From Planctomycetes bacterium MalM25 (GTDB taxonomy: Bacteria > Planctomycetota > Planctomycetia > Pirellulales > Lacipirellulaceae): DNA of 64,000 nt. A program made the translations under genes and the position numbers. Positions 36,097-44,667 of the stretch are shown in pieces. Numbering within the stretch: position 1 is the stretch's first letter; each line of letters opens with the position of its first letter. Location: assembly GCA_007745835.1 (NCBI GenBank), contig CP036424.1:3335968-3399967 (forward strand). The letters run 5' to 3'. A model generated the notes under the pieces. The model did no database searches and was not told where the DNA came from. It saw nothing but the letters and a program-made list of their open reading frames with translations.

Positions 36097-36570
36097 CTAA
36101 TCCGGCCTCAGGGTCGACTTGTCGCTGGTTTTCCCCCGCAGGGCAAACTTCTCGAAGCCGGCGTCTTGGCACGCTTTGATGATCTCTTGGACGCGGCCGG
36201 TGCGGCTCTCCAGGTCGGCCCGGATGACCACCGTCGCCTGGGCGAGCTTGTTCTCACCGTCGTCGCTGGAGTACTCGCGGAGGAACGTCCCCTCCTGCCG
36301 GATCGCGGCGCGGAGGTCGTCGATCGTCATCTCCTGGCCGCTGAAGAGGATCGTCTCGTCGGCGGTCATCTGCACCGTGATCGGCTCGTCGTACGCCGTG
36401 TCGGGCGGCTTGGCGAGCTCGCTGGCGGGCAGGTTGACGCGCTGATCCTGCTCGACGTCCGAGAAGTTGATCAGCACCATGAAGAAGGCGATCAACTGGA
36501 ACGTCATGTCGATCATCGGGGTCATATCCCCCTCGACGATCTCCTGTTTTCGGCCTTTGGTGAGTCGCAT
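36097..36570 (-). CDS. exbD: ExbD/TolR-type biopolymer transport subunit (first copy)
   Basis: A 157-residue protein with a basic tail (MRLTKGRKQEIVEGD), the membrane segment DMTPMIDMTFQLIAFFMVLI with the conserved Asp, and a periplasmic domain (ADETILFSGQEMTIDDLRAA; IRADLESRTGRVQEIIKACQ). It differs clearly from the second copy, so the two are distinct subunits rather than a recent duplication. This one-ExbB, two-ExbD layout is like AglQRS in Myxococcus gliding motors. Confidence 0.9.
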   Translation of the reverse strand: MRLTKGRKQEIVEGDMTPMIDMTFQLIAFFMVLINFSDVEQDQRVNLPASELAKPPDTAYDEPITVQMTADETILFSGQEMTIDDLRAAIRQEGTFLREYSSDDGENKLAQATVVIRADLESRTGRVQEIIKACQDAGFEKFALRGKTSDKSTLRPD

Positions 36571-36596
36571 GGCGCCGCCGGTCTTCGATGCGTGAT

Positions 36597-36683
36597 TCCC
36601 TCCCCCTGAGGGGGAGGGTTAGGGTGGGGGTGAATCGGGTACCCGGGGCGCCCCCACCCCGCCCTCCCCCGCAAGGGGAAGGA
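36597..36683. repeat. Long imperfect inverted repeat between exbB and exbD
   Basis: The left arm begins TCCCTCCCCCTGAGGGGGAG and the right arm (reverse complement) begins TCCTTCCCCTTGCGGGGGAG. The arms pair imperfectly over about 43 bases each. It fills the gap between the exbB stop and the next gene's start, so the transcript would form a strong hairpin there. A degenerate single arm follows flhB at 29410. Confidence 0.75.
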
Positions 36684-36690
36684 GCCAACA

Positions 36691-37542
36691 CTACGCTTTC
36701 TTTTGGAACCGGCTCATCAATCCTTCGCTCACAATACCCACCTCCAACACGAGCCGCGCAACGCGGTTGCGCAGCAGGTTGTACGCCGCGATGGCGGGGA
36801 TCGCGATCGCCAGGCCGATCAGCGTCGTGAACAACGCGGTCGAGATGCCCGCCGCCAACTCGCTCGGCTTGGGCGTCGTGGGGCTGGTCGCGATCACGTT
36901 GAACGACGCGATCATGCCCTGTACCGTGCCGAGCAAGCCGACCATTGGGCTGATCGTTCCGATCAATGCCATGTAGCTGAGGCGGTGTTCCAGCTTCATG
37001 TTCTCTTCCTCGCCGACTTCCTGCATCGCCTCGATGGCGCGCGGGTAGTCGCCGCCAGAAGAGAGCTTGCCGAGGCCCGCGGCAAGGACCTGACCGAGGA
37101 ACGAATCGTCCCCCTTCGCCAGCTCGTAGGCCTCGCTGAACTGCTTGGCGTCGAGGTGGGCCTCGAACGCCTCGACCAGATCGGGCGGGGCGATGTTGGC
37201 GCGGGTCGCCTTCACGATGTTCATCACGATCAGCGAGACGAGCGTGAACGACATCGCCAGGAAGATCAGGCTGTAGCCCAGGCCAAGCGATTCGAACGCC
37301 CATCCGAGATAGCTCTTCCGTTCGATGGGGGCATCGACCGGGGCGGCCGCTGGAGCCGCGGCAGGAGCGGCCGCTGGCGGCGCCGCCGGCTCCGCGTCGA
37401 CCGCGGGGGCGTCTTGCGCCAGCACCACGCCCGGCGACATGACGGCCAAGGCCATCCAAGCCATCGCCAACGCCGCCACGCCGCTACGCCACACGCTGCT
37501 GGGTTGCATCGTCGCTCCGAGGGTATTCATCAAGAGTTTCAT
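36691..37542 (-). CDS. exbB: ExbB/TolQ/MotA-family proton channel protein
   Basis: The 283-residue product has a signal-like N-terminus (VAALAMAWMALAVMSPGVVL) and an Ala/Pro-rich stretch. Membrane segment GYSLIFLAMSFTLVSLIVMN follows, then a cytoplasmic loop, and the two conserved C-terminal helices: LSYMALIGTISPMVGLLGTV and GISTALFTTLIGLAIAIPAI. This is the ExbB channel core; a cleaved N-terminal extension with a signal peptide is common in ExbB proteins of this phylum. The start at 37542 (MKLLMN) is preferred over one 12 codons upstream. It is followed by two exbD genes. Confidence 0.92.
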   Translation of the reverse strand: MKLLMNTLGATMQPSSVWRSGVAALAMAWMALAVMSPGVVLAQDAPAVDAEPAAPPAAAPAAAPAAAPVDAPIERKSYLGWAFESLGLGYSLIFLAMSFTLVSLIVMNIVKATRANIAPPDLVEAFEAHLDAKQFSEAYELAKGDDSFLGQVLAAGLGKLSSGGDYPRAIEAMQEVGEEENMKLEHRLSYMALIGTISPMVGLLGTVQGMIASFNVIATSPTTPKPSELAAGISTALFTTLIGLAIAIPAIAAYNLLRNRVARLVLEVGIVSEGLMSRFQKKA

Positions 37543-37624
37543 ATCGGGTTCCGGTGATCGCCGTCGCGAGGTCTGCATTGAAGGCTGCCCGGTGGGGCGT
37601 TGTCTAGCTCATTCTTAATCGAGA

Positions 37625-38680
37625 TCAGCCGCCCGCCTCGCGTGCCGCGCGGGTCGCGGCGTACTGACGACGGAGCCGATCGGCCGCGTCGCGGGCGGCG
37701 TCCGGCTTGCCGGCCTCCTCCCACAGATCCGCCAGTCGGGCGAGCGCCTCCGCGTGGCTGGCTTGATCGCTGTCGAACAGCAAGTCGGTGTGCAGATAGG
37801 CGAACAGGGCGTCGGTCGGGCGATCGGCCGCGTCGTAGCAGCGACCCAGAGCGTTGTAGGCGGCGGCGTTTATGGCGACATCGTTCTCGTCGGCCCTCTC
37901 CAGCACCTCGCCGAGGATCGTGAGGGCGCCGTCGAGCTGCCCGCTCGCGGCGAGGGCCGTCGCCTTGGCGAGGCGGGCGTCGCGGCGCAGCGGCGTCAGC
38001 AGCGGGCTGTCGCCCTTCGCGTTGATGACCGCGTCGAAACGCTGGATCGCTTTCGCGTTGTCGCCCGCCGCCTGCGAAGCCTTGCCGGCGAGCAGGGCGG
38101 CCCGCAGCTTGATCGGCAGGCGGGGCGACTTCGCTGTGAGGGCGTACATCCTGATCGCACGGTCGTGCGCGCCAAGCGAAACGTACAGGTCGCCGATCGA
38201 CTCGACCGCTTCGTAGTAATGAAAGCTATCGCCATGGTTCTTCACGAACGAACTGAGCAGGCGCCCGGCGGTTTTCGCGTCGCTTTGCCCGGCGATGGCG
38301 AGCCGCGCCTGACAAAACGCGGTGTAGAACTTGATCTCTTGGCCGACCAGCCCGTCCCCCGCCGAGGCGGCCAGCGGGCGCAGAGCGTCGAGCGCCGTCT
38401 CGTAGCCGCCGCTCGCGACGTTCAGCCGGGCCTGGCCCAGTGTGGACGGTTCATCCTCGAAGAGGACCGCGCGGATCTGCTCAACCGGCACGACGGTCGG
38501 CTTCCCACGGCGTTCGAGTGTGACCGCATCGCGAGTGACCCTGGTCACCTCGCCCGTCTGCGACCTCCCCGACACGAGCCGAACCACGTCCGCCTGCGCC
38601 GTCGCGCACAGCAGCAGCGCGAGCGTGACGACGATCGGGCGTTGCTGGATCAAATGGGTCACGGTCGCTCCAGGATTCAA
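37625..38680 (-). CDS. Secreted TPR-like protein with an N-terminal SH3/Sm-like domain
   Basis: The 351-residue product has a signal peptide (VTLALLLCATAQA) and a small beta domain (DVVRLVSGRSQTGEVTRVTR, then LERRGKPTVVPVEQIRAVLF) of the kind often seen in planctomycete secreted proteins. Helical repeats follow, with TPR-like units (YYEAVESIGDLYVSLGAHDR, ALLAGKASQAAGDNAKAIQR, AYNALGRCYDAADRPTDALF). Its ATG overlaps the stop of the larger TPR gene by 4 bases, so the two are translationally coupled. It probably works in the periplasm with the ExbB/ExbD complex encoded next. Confidence 0.8.
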   Translation of the reverse strand: MNPGATVTHLIQQRPIVVTLALLLCATAQADVVRLVSGRSQTGEVTRVTRDAVTLERRGKPTVVPVEQIRAVLFEDEPSTLGQARLNVASGGYETALDALRPLAASAGDGLVGQEIKFYTAFCQARLAIAGQSDAKTAGRLLSSFVKNHGDSFHYYEAVESIGDLYVSLGAHDRAIRMYALTAKSPRLPIKLRAALLAGKASQAAGDNAKAIQRFDAVINAKGDSPLLTPLRRDARLAKATALAASGQLDGALTILGEVLERADENDVAINAAAYNALGRCYDAADRPTDALFAYLHTDLLFDSDQASHAEALARLADLWEEAGKPDAARDAADRLRRQYAATRAAREAGG

Positions 38681-41598
38681 CGCCCGGCGGCGCTGTTGAT
38701 CTTCTTCAGTAGTTGATCGTAGGCGCGTTTGCTGTCGGCCCCGCCCAGCGCGGGGTCCTGCCGCTGCATCGCACGGATCGTGGCGGTCGCCTTCTTGAGT
38801 TGCTCCGCTTTCTGAGCGCCGCCGGCGAGCAGGGCCGACTGGTAGCGGCTCTCCGCGACGCCACGCCAGGCGCGGAAATACGCTTCGCGTTGCTTCGGGT
38901 TGCCGGCGGCGAAGCGACCGGAGACCGCCGCCAGCTTGCTCCAGCCCCAGATCAGGTTCTTACCGTCGGCGCCCGGCCGCGTGCCGGCGATCGCCTCTTC
39001 CAGACGCGACGCGTCCTTCGACTCCTGGCCCCACTGCTGCAGCGTCTCCGCGGCGGTGCGCTGCACGTCGAGCAACACGGGGCCGCCGTCGAGCATCTCG
39101 ACGAGCGTGTCGACCGCTTCGGCGTACTCGCCCAATTCGCGTTGGCACTGCGCCAGCCGGAGGCGGGCCGCCAGCAGCGAGGTCTTGCTCGGGGCGAAGC
39201 CGGGCTGGCTCTCGGCTTGCCCGATGAGGCCGATGAGCGCTTCGCGACCCGCCGACACGCTATCGCTGGCCGCCTGCTCGTCGCCGAGCTTCTCTCCAAC
39301 CAGCAACCGCGTCTGAGCGATCCAGAGCCGGGTGTTCCAATCGCCGCTCTCCTCGACTGGCGCGAGCCGATCGAGCACGTCAGCGAGGGCCGGGGCGATC
39401 GATTCCGCTGCGGAAGCGGAGGCCCGATCGAGGTCGGCCTGCAACGCGACCGCCAAGCCGAGCCACGCCCGGTCGCCACCGGTTGTCTCGCTCGGGGCGT
39501 CGGCGATCACCTTCGCGAGGCGGTCGAGCGTGCCGCCGAAGTCTTTGCCGGCGAGGGCTTGGGCGCGGGCTTGGGTCTTCAACGCGGCCAGCGCGAAGAC
39601 CGGGTTGTTGGCGGGAGCCTCCCCTTCGCGGACCCTAGGGGCGGGTCCGCGGTCGGGGTTGTTGAGCAGCTTGAGCGCACCGGGCGCGTCGCCCTCCTCA
39701 AGCCGAGCCTCGGCTAGGTAGAGCGTCGCGGTCACCGCCAACGGAGAGTCGTCACCCGCTTGCGAAGCGGACTTGTAGGCTCTGTCGAGCCGCTTGAGCA
39801 ACTCGTTGCGTTGCGCGGCGTCGGACTTGCCGCGTTCCCAACGCGCCACCGAAAGTCGGAGCGCGAGGGCGGGGCGCTGCGCGTCGGGCACGCTTTCGAG
39901 CACCTGTTCAGCGGCGGCGAAGTCGCCGGTCCGCAGCGCCTCGCCGACCATCACCGCCGAGGCGGCCTGCGCCACCTCGCTGCCGGGCCACTGCTGAATG
40001 ACGTAAGCGGCGAACTCGCCGAGCTCCGCTTGGCCCCCTTCGCGCTGCTGCCGTTCGAGCGCCGCCAACGCGAGCCGGGCCGCCTCCTCGCCGGAGGGCG
40101 TGTCGGCGGCGGCGCGGGCGACCACGGCCGAACGCTTCGCGGCCTTCGCCGTGTCGCCACGGTCCCAATCGAGCCACGCGAGCTGATAGCGGGCGCGGGC
40201 CGCCTCGTCGGGATCGGTCCGCTTGTCGGCCAACCTCGTCGCGGCGGTCAGCGCTTCGTACGCGGCGTCGCGGTTCGTGGCACGCTGCCCCTGGAGACGC
40301 TTCGCCTCCTCGCCGGTCGCGCCCTTGAGCGCCACATCGACGGCGAGCATCGCCTCGATCGCTTCGCCGCCCGCTTGGAAGGCTTCATCAAAATCCTTTG
40401 GCGGCTTCGACTCGATCCCCATCGACGCGGTCACCTCGGCCCACTGCTGGCGGGCCTCGGCTTGCACCTCGCTTGGGATCTTCGACGAGTCTCCCAACCA
40501 GTCGCGGGCCTGCTTGAGAAGGCGTCGCTTGTCGGCGCCGTTCGCGTCCTCGGCTCGCATGAGCGAAGCGAGCGCCACGTGGTACTGGAGCGTCGCCGCC
40601 TCGGGGCCGTCGTCTTCGCGGCCCGAAAGGTTCTCGAGCCAAGCGACCGGTTTATCGAGCGCCTCGTCGAGCTTGCCCGTATCACGCAATAGCGCGGCCC
40701 GTTCGGCGTGGGCGAGGGTGACGATGCGCCGCAGGTCAGGGTCCGGGGCGGGTTGGGCCGTGAGGTCCTCGAGCGCGGCGAACGCGAGCTGCTTGTTCCC
40801 GAGCAAACGGTAGCAACGCCCTTCGTACAAGTGAGCGTAAAGACCAACGCCCCACTTCGAGTACTTCTCGTACAGCTCACCGAGCTGTTTGGCGGCGTCG
40901 GTGTTGAGCTTCTTGCGATTGTCCGACTCGGCGGGGTGGGTCTCCGCCAACTCGTGCAGCAGCCGCGCTCGCAGCAAGCGAACGAAGCCGAGCCGCACGC
41001 CCAGGGTCTGACGACGTTCCCCCTTGGGGCTGTCGGGGTTCACCCCTTTGAGGGTCTCGCGCTCGGCGACGATCCGCTCCTCGGCTTCGCCCAGACGCTC
41101 CCGCGCCCCTTGCAGGAGTGTGCGAGCCGACTCCAACGACTGCTTCTTGGACTGGCCGTCGGCCGCCCGCTTCGCGGCGAGCGCCTCGCGGCGGCCCTGG
41201 TCGGCCATCGCCGATCCGAGGCGATCGACCGCTTCGGTCAACAAGCGCCCCGCGGCGGGGCTTGAGCTGGTTGATTCGCGAAGCTCGGGCAGGATCGCCC
41301 GCAGCGCTTCGATCCTCCCCTGCGGGGTTCGCTCGTTGGCCTCGATCTGTGCCAACAACGTCGCCAAGCGTTCCAGCGGGAGGCGCTTCTTGAACTCGTC
41401 GGAGACGAGCGGGTTGTCCTTCGCGCGGTCGAGGTAATCGAGGACCAGATCCGCGTGGCCCTCCTGGCGGAGGCGTTCGACGAAACGGGTCGCTGTGTCG
41501 GCCCGAGAGGAAAGGCCGGCGAGCCAGAACGCGCCGAGGCAAACGGCGATCGCCGGCGTGCGTAGGAGAGCGGCGCTGGCGAGGGAGGAAGAGATCAC
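38677..41598 (-). CDS. Large periplasmic TPR-repeat protein
   Basis: The 973-residue product has a signal peptide (LRTPAIAVCLGAFWLAGLSS, ending near RADTA) and is helical repeats throughout. TPR-like units include LYAHLYEGRCYRLLGNKQLA, ALKTQARAQALAGKDFGGTL and LRLAQCQRELGEYAEAVDTL. No enzymatic domain is visible. It is coupled by a 4-base overlap to the smaller TPR gene and lies between the ECF sigma gene and exbB. A scaffold or load-bearing role in an ExbB/ExbD-driven envelope machine is inferred from context. Confidence 0.82.
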   Translation of the reverse strand: MISSSLASAALLRTPAIAVCLGAFWLAGLSSRADTATRFVERLRQEGHADLVLDYLDRAKDNPLVSDEFKKRLPLERLATLLAQIEANERTPQGRIEALRAILPELRESTSSSPAAGRLLTEAVDRLGSAMADQGRREALAAKRAADGQSKKQSLESARTLLQGARERLGEAEERIVAERETLKGVNPDSPKGERRQTLGVRLGFVRLLRARLLHELAETHPAESDNRKKLNTDAAKQLGELYEKYSKWGVGLYAHLYEGRCYRLLGNKQLAFAALEDLTAQPAPDPDLRRIVTLAHAERAALLRDTGKLDEALDKPVAWLENLSGREDDGPEAATLQYHVALASLMRAEDANGADKRRLLKQARDWLGDSSKIPSEVQAEARQQWAEVTASMGIESKPPKDFDEAFQAGGEAIEAMLAVDVALKGATGEEAKRLQGQRATNRDAAYEALTAATRLADKRTDPDEAARARYQLAWLDWDRGDTAKAAKRSAVVARAAADTPSGEEAARLALAALERQQREGGQAELGEFAAYVIQQWPGSEVAQAASAVMVGEALRTGDFAAAEQVLESVPDAQRPALALRLSVARWERGKSDAAQRNELLKRLDRAYKSASQAGDDSPLAVTATLYLAEARLEEGDAPGALKLLNNPDRGPAPRVREGEAPANNPVFALAALKTQARAQALAGKDFGGTLDRLAKVIADAPSETTGGDRAWLGLAVALQADLDRASASAAESIAPALADVLDRLAPVEESGDWNTRLWIAQTRLLVGEKLGDEQAASDSVSAGREALIGLIGQAESQPGFAPSKTSLLAARLRLAQCQRELGEYAEAVDTLVEMLDGGPVLLDVQRTAAETLQQWGQESKDASRLEEAIAGTRPGADGKNLIWGWSKLAAVSGRFAAGNPKQREAYFRAWRGVAESRYQSALLAGGAQKAEQLKKATATIRAMQRQDPALGGADSKRAYDQLLKKINSAAGR

Positions 41599-41759
41599 GC
41601 CACCATTGTGCGCTCAGCTCGGGAAGCGGGCCACCGTCTGAGGGGGCGTCTTGGGCGGTCACGACGGGTCGGAGCCTGCGGAACTTGACCAGCCGACACA
41701 AACCGCCCAACCACGCGCCGAACAGGCATCCAGGCCTCATCCGGTGCGGCGCGGAGCCG

Positions 41760-42005
41760 TCAGAGATCGTTCACCATGCCACGGAGCCGAGACAAGAAGC
41801 CCTCGGGGAGGGGCACGTCGCGGAGCGACTCCTCGGGCGCCTCGGCGCTGGCCGGCCGGGGCTCGGGCGCGTCGTACTCGCCGCGCTGCGGGACGTTGCC
41901 CGACGGCGTGGACTGCGGCGCGGAGCCCGGGGTGAAGGGCGAGGCGGCGTCGTCCAACAGACCGCTGTCGGACGGACTCGATGAGTAGAAAGGGTCGTAG
42001 GCCAT
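41760..42005 (-). CDS. Small hypothetical protein downstream of the ECF sigma gene
   Basis: The 81-residue product MAYDPFYSSSPSDSGLLDDA... is Pro/Ser/Glu-rich and probably disordered. It ends in a short amphipathic segment, LPEGFLSRLRGMVNDL. That ending resembles a tail seen in some planctomycete anti-sigma or sigma-linked proteins, but there is no zinc-binding HxxxCxxC motif and no membrane segment, so a standard ZAS anti-sigma factor is excluded. Codon use looks normal. Its place right after the sigma gene is the main support for a real gene. Confidence 0.55.
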   Translation of the reverse strand: MAYDPFYSSSPSDSGLLDDAASPFTPGSAPQSTPSGNVPQRGEYDAPEPRPASAEAPEESLRDVPLPEGFLSRLRGMVNDL

Positions 42006-42172
42006 AATGGCGCTCGGCTAACAGGCAAAGGGTTTCGGCCATCTCCAACGGCCGGGTGTCGCGTTCATCGCACGCCACAACGTGCGGATCGGGCGACGGT
42101 TTCGAGTGAGGCGTCTCTTGAGTTGGTTCGCAGTAGGTTCGTCGGTTTATCGTGCGGTTTGTCGTGTTGGGT

Positions 42173-42700
42173 TCAGCGGCCGGCGGCGGCGCTCGCTTCG
42201 GCTTGCTCGATCGCCAGCAGCTCTTCGCGGAGGCGTTTCCGCCCACGGCTGACGCGTGACAGGATGGTGCCCAGCGGCGTGTCGAGCGCGTCGGCGGTCT
42301 CTTGGTGCGTTAGTTCGCCCACGATGACCATGAGCAAAGCCTCGCGCATCTCGTCCGGCAGCCGGGCGAGGGCGGCCTGCATCTGGTCGGTGTAGCCGAG
42401 CTGCAGCGGGTCTTCGTCTTCGATCGAGTAGTCGAGCACCTGATCGCCCGAGACGGCCGGCAGCGTCCGGCCCACCCGCCGCCAACGGTCGGCCGACCGG
42501 CGGCGGAGGATCGAGGCGAGCCACGCCCGCTCGCCCCGTTGCGAGTCGAAACGGTCGCGGCTGGTCCAGGCGCTGCGGAAGGTCTCTTGGACGATCTCCT
42601 CGGCGTCGTGCGCATCGCCCAGGAGCCGGTACGCCAGCCGGTAGAGGGCGGGCCCGTGCTCATCGACGAGCGACTGGAAATCGGTTCGGTTTAAAGCCAT
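42173..42700 (-). CDS. ECF-family RNA polymerase sigma factor
   Basis: A 175-residue sigma factor with region 2 (LYRLAYRLLGDAHDAEEIVQ, ETFRSAWTSRDRF, ERAWLASILRRRSADRWRR) and region 4 (ALARLPDEMREALLMVIVGE, LTHQETADALDTPLGTILSR, VSRGRKRLREEL). Both core-binding and -35-recognition helices are intact. It heads a minus-strand series of a small protein, two TPR proteins, ExbB and two ExbD, which it may control. No classical anti-sigma factor lies beside it. The 286-base gap upstream (42701-42986), shared with the divergent gene, has an AT-richer patch near 42930-42950 that could hold promoters, but none is clear. Confidence 0.9.
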   Translation of the reverse strand: MALNRTDFQSLVDEHGPALYRLAYRLLGDAHDAEEIVQETFRSAWTSRDRFDSQRGERAWLASILRRRSADRWRRVGRTLPAVSGDQVLDYSIEDEDPLQLGYTDQMQAALARLPDEMREALLMVIVGELTHQETADALDTPLGTILSRVSRGRKRLREELLAIEQAEASAAAGR

Positions 42701-42986
42701 CCGTCTATCGGCTGTATCGGCTCAAGCCCCGGTGTGATTCGCCGGTTCTTGGGATCCGGGTTGGGACTCCGTCGCGGCGAGAGGGCGTTCATTCCCCCTC
42801 AACCTCGTTGGGTTCTAAGTGACATTTCGTCTCGGCGACGACCCGCTATTGCCTTTCGAGCCCGCTTTGTCCCGCTGTCTCAGGGGAATCCGGCCGGGGA
42901 CAAGCGCTCGGGGCGCCGCGTAAGTCCTTTTGTAGTATCCTATTAGGAACCCTCCGATCCCCCTAACATTTTGTCGCCAGCGTCGC

Positions 42987-44603
42987 ATGCGGTTCGGAAA
43001 GCCCGCCAAAAGCCGCTCGACCGACCGCCCGGCCGCCTGGGGACGCCGCGGCCCCAGCCTGCGGCTCGCCGCCCTGCTGGCCGGGCTGCTGCTGGTGCTG
43101 GCCGCTCAGGCCCGCCTCGGCCAGCCCGAAACGCACCGCGCCCTTGGCCGCGTGCTCGGCGAAGAGACCGCCGCGACCGTGGCCCCCCCGTCCGATCAAC
43201 CCGCGCTCGTGCCCGCTGGGCGGCTCGGGTCGGTCACCGACAACACCCCGTTCCGCGATCAGGAGCAAGACGCCTGGTTCGAGGTGATCGCCGCCCTGCA
43301 AGCGACCGAGCCCGAGACGCTCGCCGCTCAATCGCTCGGCGCCGTCGGCTACGCCGCGTTCAGCTCGCAACCCGAGGCGTACCGCGGGCGCGTCGTCGGC
43401 GTCGCCGGCACGGTCCGCCGAGTCGAAGCGGTCACGCCGGCGGAGAACGAACTGGGAGTCGAGCAGCTGTGGCGCGTAACACTCGAACCGCGCGGCGGTG
43501 AGGTCTGGCCGATCACGGTCTACACGCTCGAGGCGCCACGCGACGCGACCGAGCCGTACGACGCCTCGGCGGTGGGCGTCTTCTTCAAGAAGCTCTCCTA
43601 CCGCTGGGCGGAGGGCGTCGGCGTCACGCCGGTGATCCTCGCACGGCGCCTGGAGGTCACGCTTGATCCGCCGTCCGTGACAAAGGCGGCGCCGGCGTTG
43701 GCTGCCAACGAGCCCGAAGCCGACTTCGACACGCCGGAGAGCGGCTCCCTGGGACGCGCCCTGCTGAGCGACCTCGGCTTCGACCTCACGACGTTCGACG
43801 ACGTGACCGATCGCCAGCCGCTCGCCTCGCGCGACGGTCCCGCCTTCTACGGGATGCTGGGCGTCGTGGCGAAGACGCCGCCGGCGCAGCTCGTGCGTCT
43901 GGCGCGCGTCGGGTTGGACGATTACGCCGCCCGCCGACTCAAGGACAACGCCGGCGCCACGCGCCGCGAGCTGCTCACCGCGCGGGCGATCGAGAAGGAG
44001 CGCCGGCGCAAAAACTACTCGGTCATCCCGCTGTTCGACGACGGCGCCAACGAACGGGGCGAGCTGATCACGCTCGACGCGATCGTCCGCCGCGCCGTGC
44101 GCGTCGACGCCAGCCGGAGCGACCTCGCCAAAGAGAACGGCGTCGATCATTACTACGAGCTCGAGGCGTTCACCGAGGACTCGCAAAACTTGCCGCTCGT
44201 ATTCGTCGTCCGTGACCTGCCCGCCGGTTTCCCCGTAGGGGACCAGGTCCGGCAGCCTGCGCGGCTGGCCGGCTTCTTCTTCAAGCAGTGGGCGTACCGG
44301 ACCCGCAAACGAGCCGACGACGCCCCCGGCGTCGACCGCCGGCAGTTCGCCCCGCTGCTGATCGGCCGTTCGCCGATCCCCTTGGCCGCGCCCGATCCCG
44401 CGTCCCGGCGGCCCGGGCTGACCATCGGCCTGCTGGCGACCCTCGGTCTGGCGGGCGTGGCGGCGGCGTTGTGGCGACTCGGCCGCCGCGACCGCCGGTA
44501 CGAAGCGACCACGCTCTCCCGCTACCGAGCGAGCACCACGAACGACGAGCTCGACTTCGACCGGCTCGACGATCTGGCCACCGCCGAGCGCCCCGCGCCC
44601 TAG
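42987..44603 (+). CDS. Membrane protein with two related OB-like segments, function unknown
   Basis: The 538-residue product has an N-terminal membrane anchor (LRLAALLAGLLLVLAAQARL) and a C-terminal membrane segment (GLTIGLLATLGLAGVAAALW). A large region lies between them, probably periplasmic. Two parts of it resemble each other. Around residues 130-230 there are EQLWRVTLEPRGGEVWPITV and VGVFFKKLSYRW. Around residues 370-465 there are DHYYELEAFTEDSQNLPLVF and AGFFFKQWAYRT. The pattern (acidic strand, then GxFFFK-x-x-x-YR) suggests a duplicated beta-barrel domain. No family was recognised. It diverges from the sigma gene. Confidence 0.7.
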   Translation: MRFGKPAKSRSTDRPAAWGRRGPSLRLAALLAGLLLVLAAQARLGQPETHRALGRVLGEETAATVAPPSDQPALVPAGRLGSVTDNTPFRDQEQDAWFEVIAALQATEPETLAAQSLGAVGYAAFSSQPEAYRGRVVGVAGTVRRVEAVTPAENELGVEQLWRVTLEPRGGEVWPITVYTLEAPRDATEPYDASAVGVFFKKLSYRWAEGVGVTPVILARRLEVTLDPPSVTKAAPALAANEPEADFDTPESGSLGRALLSDLGFDLTTFDDVTDRQPLASRDGPAFYGMLGVVAKTPPAQLVRLARVGLDDYAARRLKDNAGATRRELLTARAIEKERRRKNYSVIPLFDDGANERGELITLDAIVRRAVRVDASRSDLAKENGVDHYYELEAFTEDSQNLPLVFVVRDLPAGFPVGDQVRQPARLAGFFFKQWAYRTRKRADDAPGVDRRQFAPLLIGRSPIPLAAPDPASRRPGLTIGLLATLGLAGVAAALWRLGRRDRRYEATTLSRYRASTTNDELDFDRLDDLATAERPAP

Positions 44604-44667
44604 CACGCACTCCCCCGGTCGCCGATGATCGACCGCTCTCCGCCCCGCCCTGCCCCCCGATCCCTCC

